The notes under the pieces: generated by a model
Told to the model about the DNA's origin: nothing
Database searches by the model: none
What the model saw: only the letters and a program-made list of their open reading frames with translations
Assembly: GCF_000524195.1 (NCBI RefSeq)
Contig: NW_020170428.1
Coordinates: 19,888 to 83,887, forward strand
Origin: Echinococcus granulosus
Taxonomy: Eukaryota > Platyhelminthes > Cestoda > Cyclophyllidea > Taeniidae
Length of the DNA: 64,000 nucleotides
Direction of reading: 5' to 3'
Translations under genes and position numbers: made by a program
Shown: one piece after another, positions 39,231-50,865 of the stretch
Position numbering within the stretch: position 1 is the first letter of the stretch
How the letters are laid out: every line of letters begins with the position of its first letter

Positions 39231-40660
39231 CATCTCCTCCTTTCCCCTCCCCCCTCCGGCAAATACCACCTTACTGACAGGGTACGAGTTAAAAGGCACA
39301 AGAAAAAACTCAAACTCATTGAAACACTTTAAAAGGACCACCGAACGTGCACACGCAAACACGCTTCTAATGTGTGCGCGGACTTTGAAACATGAGAGCC
39401 TTTTCTCTAGGAGGCCTTGAAAAACTGTATCCCTCATGGCGACAGCCCACCAGTGGAGAAGTTGGTTTAGAGAGGAGAAAAGTGAGGCAGAAGAACAAGC
39501 AATAACGTGATCCACATCTGCGAAGCAGGGGGGTCTTATATACCCAGGCTCCTAGTACCCCACGTATGTGGTCGTGTGATTGACATTGATTATGGAGTGA
39601 CATCCTCATCATACTCTTCGAGGTTTGATGTCTCTCTGCCCTGCCCAAGTAAATGGGTGAGGCTTCAGAGACACCTTCTTTTTTTGGCAATCTTCTCCGT
39701 CCCCCTCCTTGGTGAGAGGAGCTTCTAGTGAATGGCGTTGGGCAGCATTCGGCCCAGGTGCCCACCGAGTCTGGTGGATCAAAGGCGTGATGGCTTTCTC
39801 CATCCTCCTGCGCTACGTGTCAAGTTGGCGGTGAGATATGGCCTATTAAAAGGTGGAAGATAAGTGGAGAAATCTAAGTAAGTGACTTACATTCAATGAC
39901 AGGTGCCAGGCAGGATGTCATCGTAAAGGGGTTTCATTCTCCTTTCTGATTGGTCGGTCACTGGCCTTCCCTCCATCACTCCAGAGGCTGGCACCACGTC
40001 ATCCACAGGAGGCAAAGGTGACTCCGAAAACAATTTTGTTTAATCACTTCACTCACGACTTGCTGAGTAACTCAAGTGCGCATATTGACACTCCAGAAGT
40101 GGAGCAGAGATTGCTCATCAATGACGTGATCTACAGGCCACTTCATGTGTCAACACTTCACTCCGTGGTTACATTACTTACTACATGGTTGAAAGTGGAG
40201 TGGATTATAATGATTGCGAACAACCTACCACTCCGTGGCATATGTGTACCGTGGCAATTCAGATGCAGGCAACAGCCAACGCGTCACATATATGCGACAC
40301 TGGGAAAAGCAGCAGTGTCACAGAGAAATTTCGTCCCATCTCGTAACCAAGGCGGTAATTTATGATAAGTATGAGTGGAAGTTATGTGCTCTATGCCGTA
40401 GTGAGTGAGAGGGGCGAGTAGCCACCGTGATCACTGGGGTGATGTGGCTTCGCAGGGTCATGCTCAACGCGCCACCTGGCTGTATACCTCAGGAGTTCTA
40501 CAGGCTAACACCAGATTTCTGAGGTAAGGTACATAACAAATGAAAGAAACAAGGCGCTCTTTTATTTTCCACACTTTAATTGGGAGAAGGGGGATTCACT
40601 ATGCCACTGAGTTGGGAAATAAGTTAGGGGATAAAAGCGAAACACACCGGGTACGTGTCA

Positions 40661-40712
40661 GCCAATAAGAGTGGAGAAGACGGACGCGTTTGATTGGTTA
40701 CATCAATGGGGC
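40661..40712 (-). repeat. inverted copy of an array block
   Basis: Reverse complement closely matches 38493-38546, including the landmarks gattggttac, gacgcgt, gagaagac and cagccaat. It shows that array sequence is also present in inverted orientation on the right side. Confidence 0.75.
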
Positions 40713-41593
40713 ATTCATCAAGCCTGGTTTCCTCCATCCTCACCCCCTCGCCTCGCCGTTTCGCCGCCAAAAGTGAAGATTATGGGAGAACAGGGATAGG
40801 GAGACGTGAGAAATGTGGAGGGGCAGCAGGAAAGTGGATGTCGGAGGGGTAGTTGACGCGTTAAAGTGGCGCGAACAGGAGGTGAGGTTCGATGGCACAG
40901 AGGATGGTTCGTCTAACAGAGCAGTTCAAGTCCGTGAGACACTGAACACCGAGAAGCGTGGATGAAGCAGCACTGGATACCATTCTGATGGTGGTGAACT
41001 CGAGTGACGTGACACCAAGGCGGTCTGAATGACTTTAGGTCACCGACGTCAAGAAGCCTCGGTGTCAGCGATCACAGAAAGGGAGCCCGAGGTGATGGCG
41101 TTCGTCCATCATGCTCTCCGGTAGCATGTAGATGGTCCGATCGGGTGGGTGGATGATCCACGGCGTGCTCTCTTTTCAGGCACCAATCCCACTTCCGAGG
41201 ATCGCCTGCTTGCTCACAGGGGAAAATCAATTCTCCAAACCTATGACCAGGTTTTTCCTCAGAGAAGAGGAGGTGTCCCATCCTCTTCCTCCTCTTCAAT
41301 TCTGCTGTTCCATCGTTTAACAGGGGACAGGAGTCCCAATTACCTCCACGCCCCTTTGTACCACGAGTCTCAATCCAATTGTCATAATGGAGGCGTCACA
41401 TATGTGTGACATATGTGACGGGTTAGTTGACGACGCCTCATACCTTTTCTTGCCCCCTCCCCCCTCACCACCTACCCATCTGTTCACGTCTGGCCAACTG
41501 ACCGTCTCACCGCTCCACGTGATATGGACATGGATTCAGCAAGTACATCTGGTGAGTATGCTCCCCGCCTCGACATGCCCCCCCCCCACCTTT

Positions 41594-41693
41594 NNNNNNN
41601 NNNNNNNNNNNNNNNNNNNNNNNNNNNNNNNNNNNNNNNNNNNNNNNNNNNNNNNNNNNNNNNNNNNNNNNNNNNNNNNNNNNNNNNNNNNNN
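41594..41693. other. assembly gap (100 N)
   Basis: 100 N flanked by a C-run on the left and a short (AC)n on the right, i.e. a low-complexity break. Confidence 0.99.
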
Positions 41694-41729
41694 AGACACA
41701 CACACCTAAAGACGTGAAAAAGTGACATT

Positions 41730-41735
41730 TTTATT
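41730..41735 (-). terminator. candidate polyadenylation signal of PACSIN
   Basis: TTTATT on the + strand (AATAAA on the gene strand), about 460 nt past the PACSIN stop codon. The distance is plausible for a 3'UTR, but the assignment is inferred from position. Confidence 0.4.
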
Positions 41736-42193
41736 ACTCAGTGTCGGCGTCAGTTTTACTATTGGGAGGTGTCGCGGGCGATGCTGTTCCGCGGTGGCTG
41801 TGCGATCTCGCACACGAGATATTGCGTGTGTATGTGGGGGAGGAGAGACAAAAGTTGCTAGGTGGGGGTGAAGGCGGTGATAATGGCATCTAAGTGTAGT
41901 AGAATGTGGTTGGAAGAAATGGGCAGTGGAGAGGGGAGGAGGGAGTATGAGTACTACAAGCAGGAAGATGAAAAGGATGGGAGGAAGTGGGATAGGCAGG
42001 GGGATGGAGACAGGGCCACCTGTCTGCCTGGCCGACTTCTCATGTATCCTACGCACATTGAAATGAGATGAAGACGGGGAGAGGAGGAGGGGGAACGAGG
42101 GGACATCACAATCGCAAGGTGTTGGTGGCTGTGGTGGTGTCAAAACTCGCGCCAGGACAGAGGCAATCTGGACCGGCGTGTTCCATGATCGCC

Positions 42194-45100
42194 TCAAACA
42201 ACCTCAACGTAGTTGGCGGGATAGAGACCAACGCGACCGTCCTTTCGACCCTTGCACCAGCCTTGCTCATCCTCATCTTCCAACTTCTCGAATAGATCAC
42301 CTGAAGGCAGAGAAGGAAGCGCCTCCAATTAAGCCGTTCTATTCACCCTTCTCAACAGCGATTAAATCGAGCACCTATTGAACCCGGTATCCACTAACTC
42401 ATCCTCAATCCGTCCAGTCACTGCCCCGCTTTTTCAGTCGACTAACCATCTGTCGAAGCTATTCACCAACCGCGGATCGCTGCAAGGACCTGCAGTCTAT
42501 CACTCTAGCTCGGAATAACTTGTCTCTCAAATGAACTGTCCTGGAACCTCCTGCCCCTGAATCCTCCAACCGCACCCGGTCTGGCCAGAATTCTGGATTT
42601 TCGCCAATCCATTCACCCATCAAACCGCTGGAAAGCAGGCCACTTGGCACAGCCACCGTGCACAGGCACACACATTTGAAATGCAAATGATCCATCGGTG
42701 TGATTTAATGGAGCCATGAAGCCACAAAACACGGCACATCGACAAACACACGGAGAAGTGGTTTGATCCACAACACATCAACGGCTTGCCTTTGATCTAC
42801 CGACTCCAAGCCTGGCTAACCGCTCACCCACAAACCTGGGCACTCATCCGCTTTCAACTATCTGTGCATCAACTACTGCCAGAGGCGTCAACAATCGTAG
42901 ATCCGTTCTAGCAAGCGCAGAACCAGGAGACACAAAACTGACCCGAATTGAAGGAGAGCTCGTCCGCCTCTACACCCACGTAATCGTAGAGCGCACGAAT
43001 GGGCACACCAGGTCTGCCATCGTCCACAAAATCCGGGTAGGGTGGAGTGTCATCTACGCGCTGCTTCTCCTTCGATACAGCTGCCGCAGCTCCGTTCACC
43101 GAGGAGGTGTAGTCACTAAAAATGGAGGGAGAAGAAAGAGTTACGCCTCACACACCGGGGGAAGGAGGCAGAGCCGGCTAATCAGAGATCGCAATCAGGT
43201 GACATTCACTCCGAAGAGCAGCAGCAGCAGCAGGAAGAGGAGGCAAAACCAAACACAACTATTTCCTATAATTCTGTAGATTAGACGTGGTGTTTGGTGA
43301 TTGTGGAACCTGTGTGTAGATGCGGATGTGTGCAACAGATGGATCAAGAAAAAATCGGTGGCATTGAAAGAAATCAAACAGGAGTAGTCACTTGGTGACA
43401 AGCTTCTGCGATTCTTCGGCTGCTGATGCTGCTTCGTCCTCGGTGTCGGCTTCGTCTTCTGCCACTTCCGCCTTCTTCGCCTCGCCGGCCTGCTCCTCCA
43501 CGGATTGAACACTACTGGGGCTGCGCTTACGTTTCGAGATATTGGATAGATTGTCCACCTCTACAGGGCGACAACTTTCCGCCGTTGTCGGTACAATTAA
43601 GTGCTCCTTAGTGATATCGGCTTGATCAATGTCAGAAGTTGGTGGATCAGACAATTTGGGCGATTCAGAAGGCTCATCTAGGTTGGTAGATGGGGCTTCT
43701 GCGATGAAGCCATTGCTAAATTATTTAGCGTGGAGGGAGGAAGGGGTGCCCAATTGGAGTGGTTTCGTGATCGGCATGTGGACATAGGAGGTGAAGGAGG
43801 AGGGATAAGGGGAGAGGATGGTAGAGGAGGACAAAAACTAACAGGTTAGTAGGAGTCCCAAAGACAATTCCGACCGTCACTTCCGGATGACGAATCAAGC
43901 GAATCACAAGAGCACTATGTACCCCCATCGGGTTATCCCGTCGAGCAAGATTCTTCCCATCCGGTGACATCACAATCATCCCTTCCCATCACCGAGGTGT
44001 CAAGTCCAGGCTGGCGACATTCAAAAGTGGACATGCAAGGAGCGAGCTCCGAGATTCATACACTAGATAAGGCACCAACCTCGTCATAATTAACTTCCAA
44101 GCTTGTGAAAAGATCTTCAAACCAGTCCACAGCTTCAGGCCTCTGAAGGGTAAGGAGGAGGAGGAGAGAAGGTGGTGATAGGATGGAAGCAAGGTGTACA
44201 TCGAATGCCTTCCAGATGGACATCGCCTAGTTCTAAGCTCTACCGCACGACCCTAATGCACGCCACCGTCGGAAGAGCCAGCGCCTTCGAGCAACCCACG
44301 CCCTATCGTCTGATTTTCACCTACTCGACTACCGAAGTCCTGAGGGACTTCTCACTCAAACTCAAATCCAGCATAGACGGTGATTCAGGTTATTATAACA
44401 CCTTTAGATAATAGAGAAACTACGGCGACACAAAAAAGCACATACAAGCACAGACACACACACAGCTACACGTGCCAGGATCAGTACAAACAAAAAACTG
44501 ACCTTGGCGTGGCACCCTCAGATCCGTGGTTGTAGCTGTTTGAGCCGTAGGCGCTGCACGGATAACTCATAAAATCAAGACAATAAAAAATCACCGGAAA
44601 CAGGGTCATTCACACTTACGTAGTGTGGACAGGAGAGGTGGAGATATTAGAGCCTGAGTCAGTGGTCCCAGGGATAGGTCCACCCCGATCCGGTGAGGTG
44701 AATGTCTTCAAGCTTGTCAATGTCACGCCCCCGCTACTGCCATCCGCGAGGGCTGACCTGCCCTTCTTACCCAGCGCAGACATCTCGGGGCTGTATTCCT
44801 GGGCGGGGGGGGGAGGGGGGGGGAGCGAGGCAAAGGGGACTCGTAATCGAGGCACTGATTCATTAAAAAAGATTGCCATCTTGTTTATTACTTACCTGGA
44901 ATACGGGGAAATTGGGAGCCATATCGACACCGTAGGCAAGAGACCACTTCTTTAAATCAGCATCGGCGTCCACCTTGGCGACAGTCTCCCTCAGCTCGAC
45001 GAAGATTTGAGAGAGGCTGAAGGGAATGAGTGTCAAGAGATCAACCAGAGTTTGGTTGATCTTACGACTTGATAAAAAAGGGATCTCAAAAGGGAGGAGA

Positions 45101-48100
45101 GGAAAACGAGGCTGACCATAACTACAACTAACTGTGATCTCAAAGTAAGGTCTCTCACTTCAAAAAGGCGGTAGGTGGTTGACACAAAAAAATACGTGAG
45201 GGTTTTTGCCACAGCTCGTTGTAATGACGTGTTGTAACTCGTGAGGACGTGGCAACTGCATGCGGGTCTCCTGAACGCCATTTTCGCACTTTGATAGGGC
45301 TTTTGTATTTCTAATGTTAATTAACCGTCTATAGTCGGAGTGGCTTACTCGCTATCACCTCCACCCCAGGACTACCTTGAGCATGTATCTTTGGTGGACT
45401 TCGGACCAGCACACACACGCACGCACACACACACCACAGGATGGACGAGAGGGAGAGGTCGAGGCAATTCAGCGGACAGACTGCCGCAAAAAAAATTTTT
45501 TGTTGTTCCATTTCAAAATGCTTTCCGCATCAAAAAAATTCATTGCTTTGACTGCTTTACAACCAATCAAATGGGGTTCTGTGAAAGCGTCAGTTTACCG
45601 TAAATCCGTAGATGATAGACGGGTGGTAGGATGTGTTCTGACGCAAATAAACAGAAGTGCGAAAGGAATGCCATAAAATTACCCCACCAAGTCAGTAGAT
45701 GAATGCCATGTTAGATATCGTCACCGCGATTGATATCTACCTGCAGCTGGCTGACCTTTTCAACCCGAAAGGATCCGGGTCACAATTCAGTTACTTACGC
45801 AGCAAAAGCAGTTATCATCCCTCATCGGTATGATTTACTACTGCGATGATTTACTGTCAAAAGGAAGCTCAAAAGTTCGCCCGGAACAGCAGTCCTACCG
45901 ATAATTCACCATAACCAAGTCAAACACTACTCACGAAATTGAGGGCATCTTTTTTCTTCTTTTTGACGAAATTGATAGATGGAGTAGCGGCGCAAAAGAA
46001 ATACCGACTAGCTCCGATGACGGAGAATAAAGAAGCGTTTGAAACACCCTCTAAAGAGAGATCCAAAACCTGACCTCCATAACCCTCTCTCCCTCCCCTC
46101 TCGTTGACTCAATGACATGACGGAGCTAGTTAATTTTCAAACGCATTCGAACGATTGACGAGCAGCCGAGTGGAATAAAACACCGCCACGGTCGGGCGAT
46201 AGATACCATTGGACGCCTAATTGCAGATAGAACCAAAGGAAGTAGCAGGATTATCAAAGAGTACAAAGTAGCCCCGATTTTGGAATGGGTAATTTAAAGC
46301 ACGAGCTGATAAGACCTTTGATTACCTTCTATCGTCGCATAATTAGCTAATTAACTAGTCAATCGGTCCAGTGGGAGTGACTACCCCTCAGGGTTCAGGG
46401 AATGGCTTCAACTAACTGCGTCCCCAGCTCGAAAGAGGGCGGTGAACAGATGAATAAAGTAAAAAATGATTTTCTCGTCAAAAAAACACTATGGAAATGC
46501 CGGTTAAGCTGAGTACTTTTTTAAATGGCCTTCAACATCTCTTTGGAGTTAGGAAAACGAGAAATCACTATCAACACAGTCAGTCTGGTGCCCCGACAAA
46601 AGACGGTCAATAAAACCAGGTTCACAGATTGCAGTTTGATCAACAATAAGAAAAATAGGATAAGGTAAATAGGGGTTCTACTGTCAAAGTAGAGAAAAGC
46701 CTCAAAACGAAGTTCCTATAGCAAAAATTACTCCCTTTCCATCCAACTGAATACCCAAAGGGGGTCACAACAAGTCAAGCGGATAAGAGTATGGAAGACA
46801 ATCCACAAAATCGTTGCTAATGTGCCAGTCATCAGCAAATTTTCTCGAGACCGACCAACGCAAAACGGAATCACGTGCGTGAAAACGAAAAAAAGAGGAG
46901 GGGGTAAGGCGAACGAAGAAGTAAGTGGGTGAGCGAGTTTACGAAGCATGCAGGCAACCAAGTCAGCCATGCAGCAAGTGGGGGATTAAGAGTCGAAGGC
47001 GGAGTAAAAGGGGAAATGGCCACACTTTTGTCAGGCATGAAGAACCAATCAATTTCACTGGGCTCATACACGCACACAAACGCAGAGAAGACGCTCCTTG
47101 GGAGCGCGTAATTTTCACTGGCCCTGAGTTGCCTCGACTTGCTCTGCTACGGATAAAGTTGAAACAAATTGCGTCTCCATACAACTTTTCCTAAGATATT
47201 TAGGTGGGATCAAGGAAACACGACTCCGAGCACGAACCGATGACTCGGATTTCAGCCTTAACCAATGGGATGAGCTGACGTGCCTAGTGCAAACTCTTCA
47301 TTAAATATTGAAAAATTTAGGGATAAAAAATTACACGGAACTCGTAGTCCATGTAGAACTTTACAGCTGCTTTAATAATTCATGAATCACATCAACAGCC
47401 AACGGTTTGAAATAAGGTTCAATGCCGTTAAGGTAGCCTAAAAGACCAAATCTGAAGACGCTCAACGGACGTTGGAAAATCATGTCAAAAAGGTTGAATT
47501 AAGAGCTTAAAATCCATTCTTTGCACAACGCCTCCATGAAGGATCACAGAATCCTAGTTTGGTGTAACATCGAGATGATAGGACATCAGCAGTTCAGTTG
47601 ATCACGTCAAGACTCAAAGATTACTCAACGATTCGTGACTCTCAACCATGATGAGAGGTTGGGACAGTAAAAAATGATAAGAATGGAGGATCACACAGAC
47701 CCACAAATCGTCCTCCAGAGGAATTCATGTAATAAACTCGACGATTTGTAACTCATAAAGCGACCATAAAAGGATTTGCCGTATTTACACCCTCCCCAGA
47801 ATAAATAGGAAGAATTCGACAGTACATTGAAAGACGAATTTAACGTCACAGAGGGCACCTCGGAGTTGATGTAAAGTTATGCCCGTGGATTAAGCCTACT
47901 CGTAACGTAAAGCGGTACATTTAGGCATCTTAAACAGCAGTAAAGGACCCAGGGGTCGCAAACAGTACGAAAAAAAAACCAAACCACTAAGAATCTCCTA
48001 TCCACGCTTTAACTCACCACAGGGTTAGAACGTAAAATTTGTAAAACCGCATCTACTATTTTCATGGGAATGCTAAGAAGGTGATCTAGTGTGAAAGCAG

Positions 48101-50143
48101 AAATTTGATTTAGCGGGCCAGAGGCCATCCTCTTTATAAGATCACATGGAAACTCGAAAGAGGGGCAACCACGCCATAAGCGGTAGCATGAACACCGATG
48201 GCTCAGGTTTCAAATCGCTGGTAAACTGATGCATCATAGCCGTATTAGCATGAAAGCGATGAGAAAGTGAAAAGTATTGAGCGAAGTCAGGCGTTCAGAA
48301 CCCATCCACACCACAAAATCACCAATTAATGTCACAATATCTACTCCACTTGCGTATTTTTAAAAAAACAAGGTGATGGGAAGAAGGTAGGAAAAACTAC
48401 AATCATGCAACTCGAATTAAGCTCAAAACAACCAGTCCCGGAATTCAAACAAGTAGAGATAATAATGCACCGTACTCGAAAAAGTCACGGATTGGAGAAT
48501 AATAAAACCAAAAAGAGATATAAAAAGTGCGAACCGGAAAAATAAGAGTGATAATTTAAAGGTGCCGAAGTGTTAACAACAATCAAAAAAGATAAAAGGG
48601 CGGAGACTCACTTCGGTTTCGCCGAGATATCCAAAACCGCCTGCATTTGGAGGGCCTGCTCTTTGAAGTAGACGATGCGTTCACGTTCAAACGCCTGCGC
48701 CTTGTTAAACACCTAGATAAGGCAAGTAAAGATAAACGTATTGGCAGACCATAAAACAGTCATGGCGAAAAAATAATGCAGGCGCCTCAAGGCAAACACT
48801 GCGGAAGAACAGTCACACAAAGAGGTCAAAGCAGTATACACCTAGTCTGGATGTGTCACAGAGGGGCTACATTTACGACCCACCTGTGTCATATCTTCAA
48901 TGTAGCGAGGTGTGACATCTGATAGACTGGATATAGCCTCCTCGTAGGCTTTTCGCGTCTTCTCCTCCTCCATTATCCCCTTTCTCAATTTATCCTCCAT
49001 CTTCCGCAACTAAAGAATTTGCAAGAAACTTTAGATTAACAATGGAGTAAAGGGAGATAAAGGCACACTAAGAGCAGGGTAGGTGGGAAGCGCACTAGCT
49101 TTCTGGCCTACAATATCTCGTGAACGTGAAATCTAATCAGGACATAGAGGGGGCATAACCTTACCCGTTTCTCGTGGCCCTACAAAATTCGACAAGAGCA
49201 GACCATTTTACCACTTTTTGAATAAGAAAAATAAATGCCAAAGACTAATTTGACGGCAGGGAATCCGAATGATTACTGCTAACGTGTTGGTTATCCGTAA
49301 GATTACTTCTACCAAGCGTGAAATAAATCGAAAGATGGCGGGAATCAGTAGGGCTAGGAGCACAGGATTAGTCGAGTGGTTTGGCGAATTTAATTTGCCT
49401 TTTAAGCCACTTACCTCCTTGCCACGTTGGGCCTGCTAGATTACGCAAAGCCAGTACAGTCATCCAAACATTAGTGCAAAAAGGGCAAAATAACTCAAAG
49501 ATAAAAGGAGGACTAACTTGTTCAGGAGTTCCAAACGGCTCGTTCTTCGCATTTTGAACTTGAACTTGTAACGACCTAACAGTCTTACAGGCATGAAAAT
49601 ACTCCTTCTTGCAACGGTTTACATTTTTGTAGTGCTTGTACCAGGTCTTCTGGGCATTTTCAAATTCCGAGTCGAAGTTTTTAACCTCCTTGATCGATGT
49701 GGAGATGGAACTTTTGTGGAAGTTCTCCCTTTGCCAGTTTTTAATGCCCAATTGAACAGGGTTGATAAGACCAGCAGCAATATTCTGCGAAGGAAACACG
49801 AAGATAAAGACACAACTTATGAAAAAAAACTAAAAGAAGGTTTAAAGAAACTCACGGAATGTAGTTCCGCATTATCTTCGGCTTCTTTAGCTAGGCCAGA
49901 GAGGATATTGGTGGCAGTGCCATACTCCACACCAGTTCGCAGAAACATTTCGAGTCGGGCAGCAAACTTGCGAAGATTCGAGGCGTAAGCCTTTTCAATA
50001 TCTGCTCGCTCCTGAATCATCAGAGCGAACTCAGAACAGAGTTTATTGGCATTTTCTGCCCTCTTAACCGTTCGGGAATATTGATGGGGCTCCCAAAAAT
50101 TGGCATTTGCACCAGTATCAAGATCTAGATCCACAGGTTGCAT
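42194..50143 (-). CDS. PACSIN: PACSIN/syndapin F-BAR and SH3 protein
   Basis: Membrane-curving endocytic adaptor linking dynamin and actin regulators. Exons (minus): 50143-49856, 49784-49518, 49435-49415 (21 nt), 49179-49165 (15 nt), 49009-48884, 48712-48612, 45016-44896, 44798-44620, 44553-44503, 44142-44080 (63 nt, tentative), 43715-43392, 43115-42943, 42300-42194; 611 aa if all are used. The N-terminal F-BAR ([59 protein letters not shown]) matches PACSIN closely. A variable acidic linker leads to a C-terminal SH3 ([41 protein letters not shown]). One intron is 3.6 kb (45017-48611). Ends are secure; the two microexons and the linker exons between 44553 and 43392 are less so. STARD10 starts 722 bp away, divergently. 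Confidence 0.92.
45017..48611 (-). other. 3.6-kb PACSIN intron
   Basis: Longest intron in the window, within the F-BAR coding part (donor gtgagt, acceptor cttcag). Both strands were read: open frames near 46730-47190 have no recognisable content and no nested gene was found. Confidence 0.8.
49165..49179 (-). other. 15-nt PACSIN microexon
   Basis: Encodes GHEKR, flanked by tttgtag and gtaagg. With the adjacent 21-nt exon (49415-49435, QAQRGKE) it adds 12 residues at a point where vertebrate PACSIN aligns without a gap if both are skipped. Tentative and possibly alternatively spliced. Confidence 0.45.
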
Positions 50144-50865
50144 CGCAGAAAAACAATCACACACTGGTGAGAGACGATAGGCAGCACGAGAACTAACAAT
50201 GTTCTAACTGATAGGGGATAAATCGCCATTGAAATTAGTACAATAAAACAATACAGGGCAAATAAACATTTTATATAAAATAAGTGCACAAAAGCCTTAA
50301 AAACAGACAAATATATTAAAAAATTCAACAAATGGTAAAAGTAGTAATAATATAAGTGCACAAAGTGACTGGATCCAGGTTTTTTGTTAAAGCTAATGCA
50401 GTCATGCATGGGAGGCCTGGCAACATCTTTTTTGCAAGCCTCTATTTACTTGAACAAGGCATTGTGAAAACAATTTCTAACATGGCCTAAACGGGATTCT
50501 TTTTTGACGCTTTGGTAAGATTTTATTTTGCCTCTATTTTAGTAGCTTCTTTAAAGCATTTTTACATCAAGTAGAGCAGACGCAAATACACATGTGATTT
50601 GAACGTTCTTCAGTTGAAGTTTTTACGCAGTAAAGACCGCTCGTGACGCTACATAAGTCCCTGGACTCCTTTTGGATTTTAAATTAACGGCATTTTAATT
50701 AAGTTTTTTACAAAAGAAGTTTCTTTTTTTGCAACTTTTTTAAATGATAAAACAGCAAAATATTCTGCCTGTTCTTCTTAACCCATCCTTCTTTCCATTC
50801 ACCTAGAAAGTTTATCTGCATTTTCGTGATAGTGCAAGTTGAAGGTTGACCGATTGAACACCGAA
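50144..50865. other. divergent intergenic region PACSIN/STARD10
   Basis: 722 bp between the two start codons, very A/T-rich with T-runs. It is probably a shared bidirectional promoter region. No single motif could be proven. Confidence 0.6.

Larger units (their letters stand above)
39231..42193. other. right flank of the array and PACSIN downstream region
   Basis: Contains further palindromes (40283, 41395), at least one inverted array block, an assembly gap and the PACSIN 3'UTR. No coding gene was recognised. Confidence 0.5.

Noticed and set aside
41484..41728. Open frames running through N bases
   Set aside because: Created by the assembly gap.
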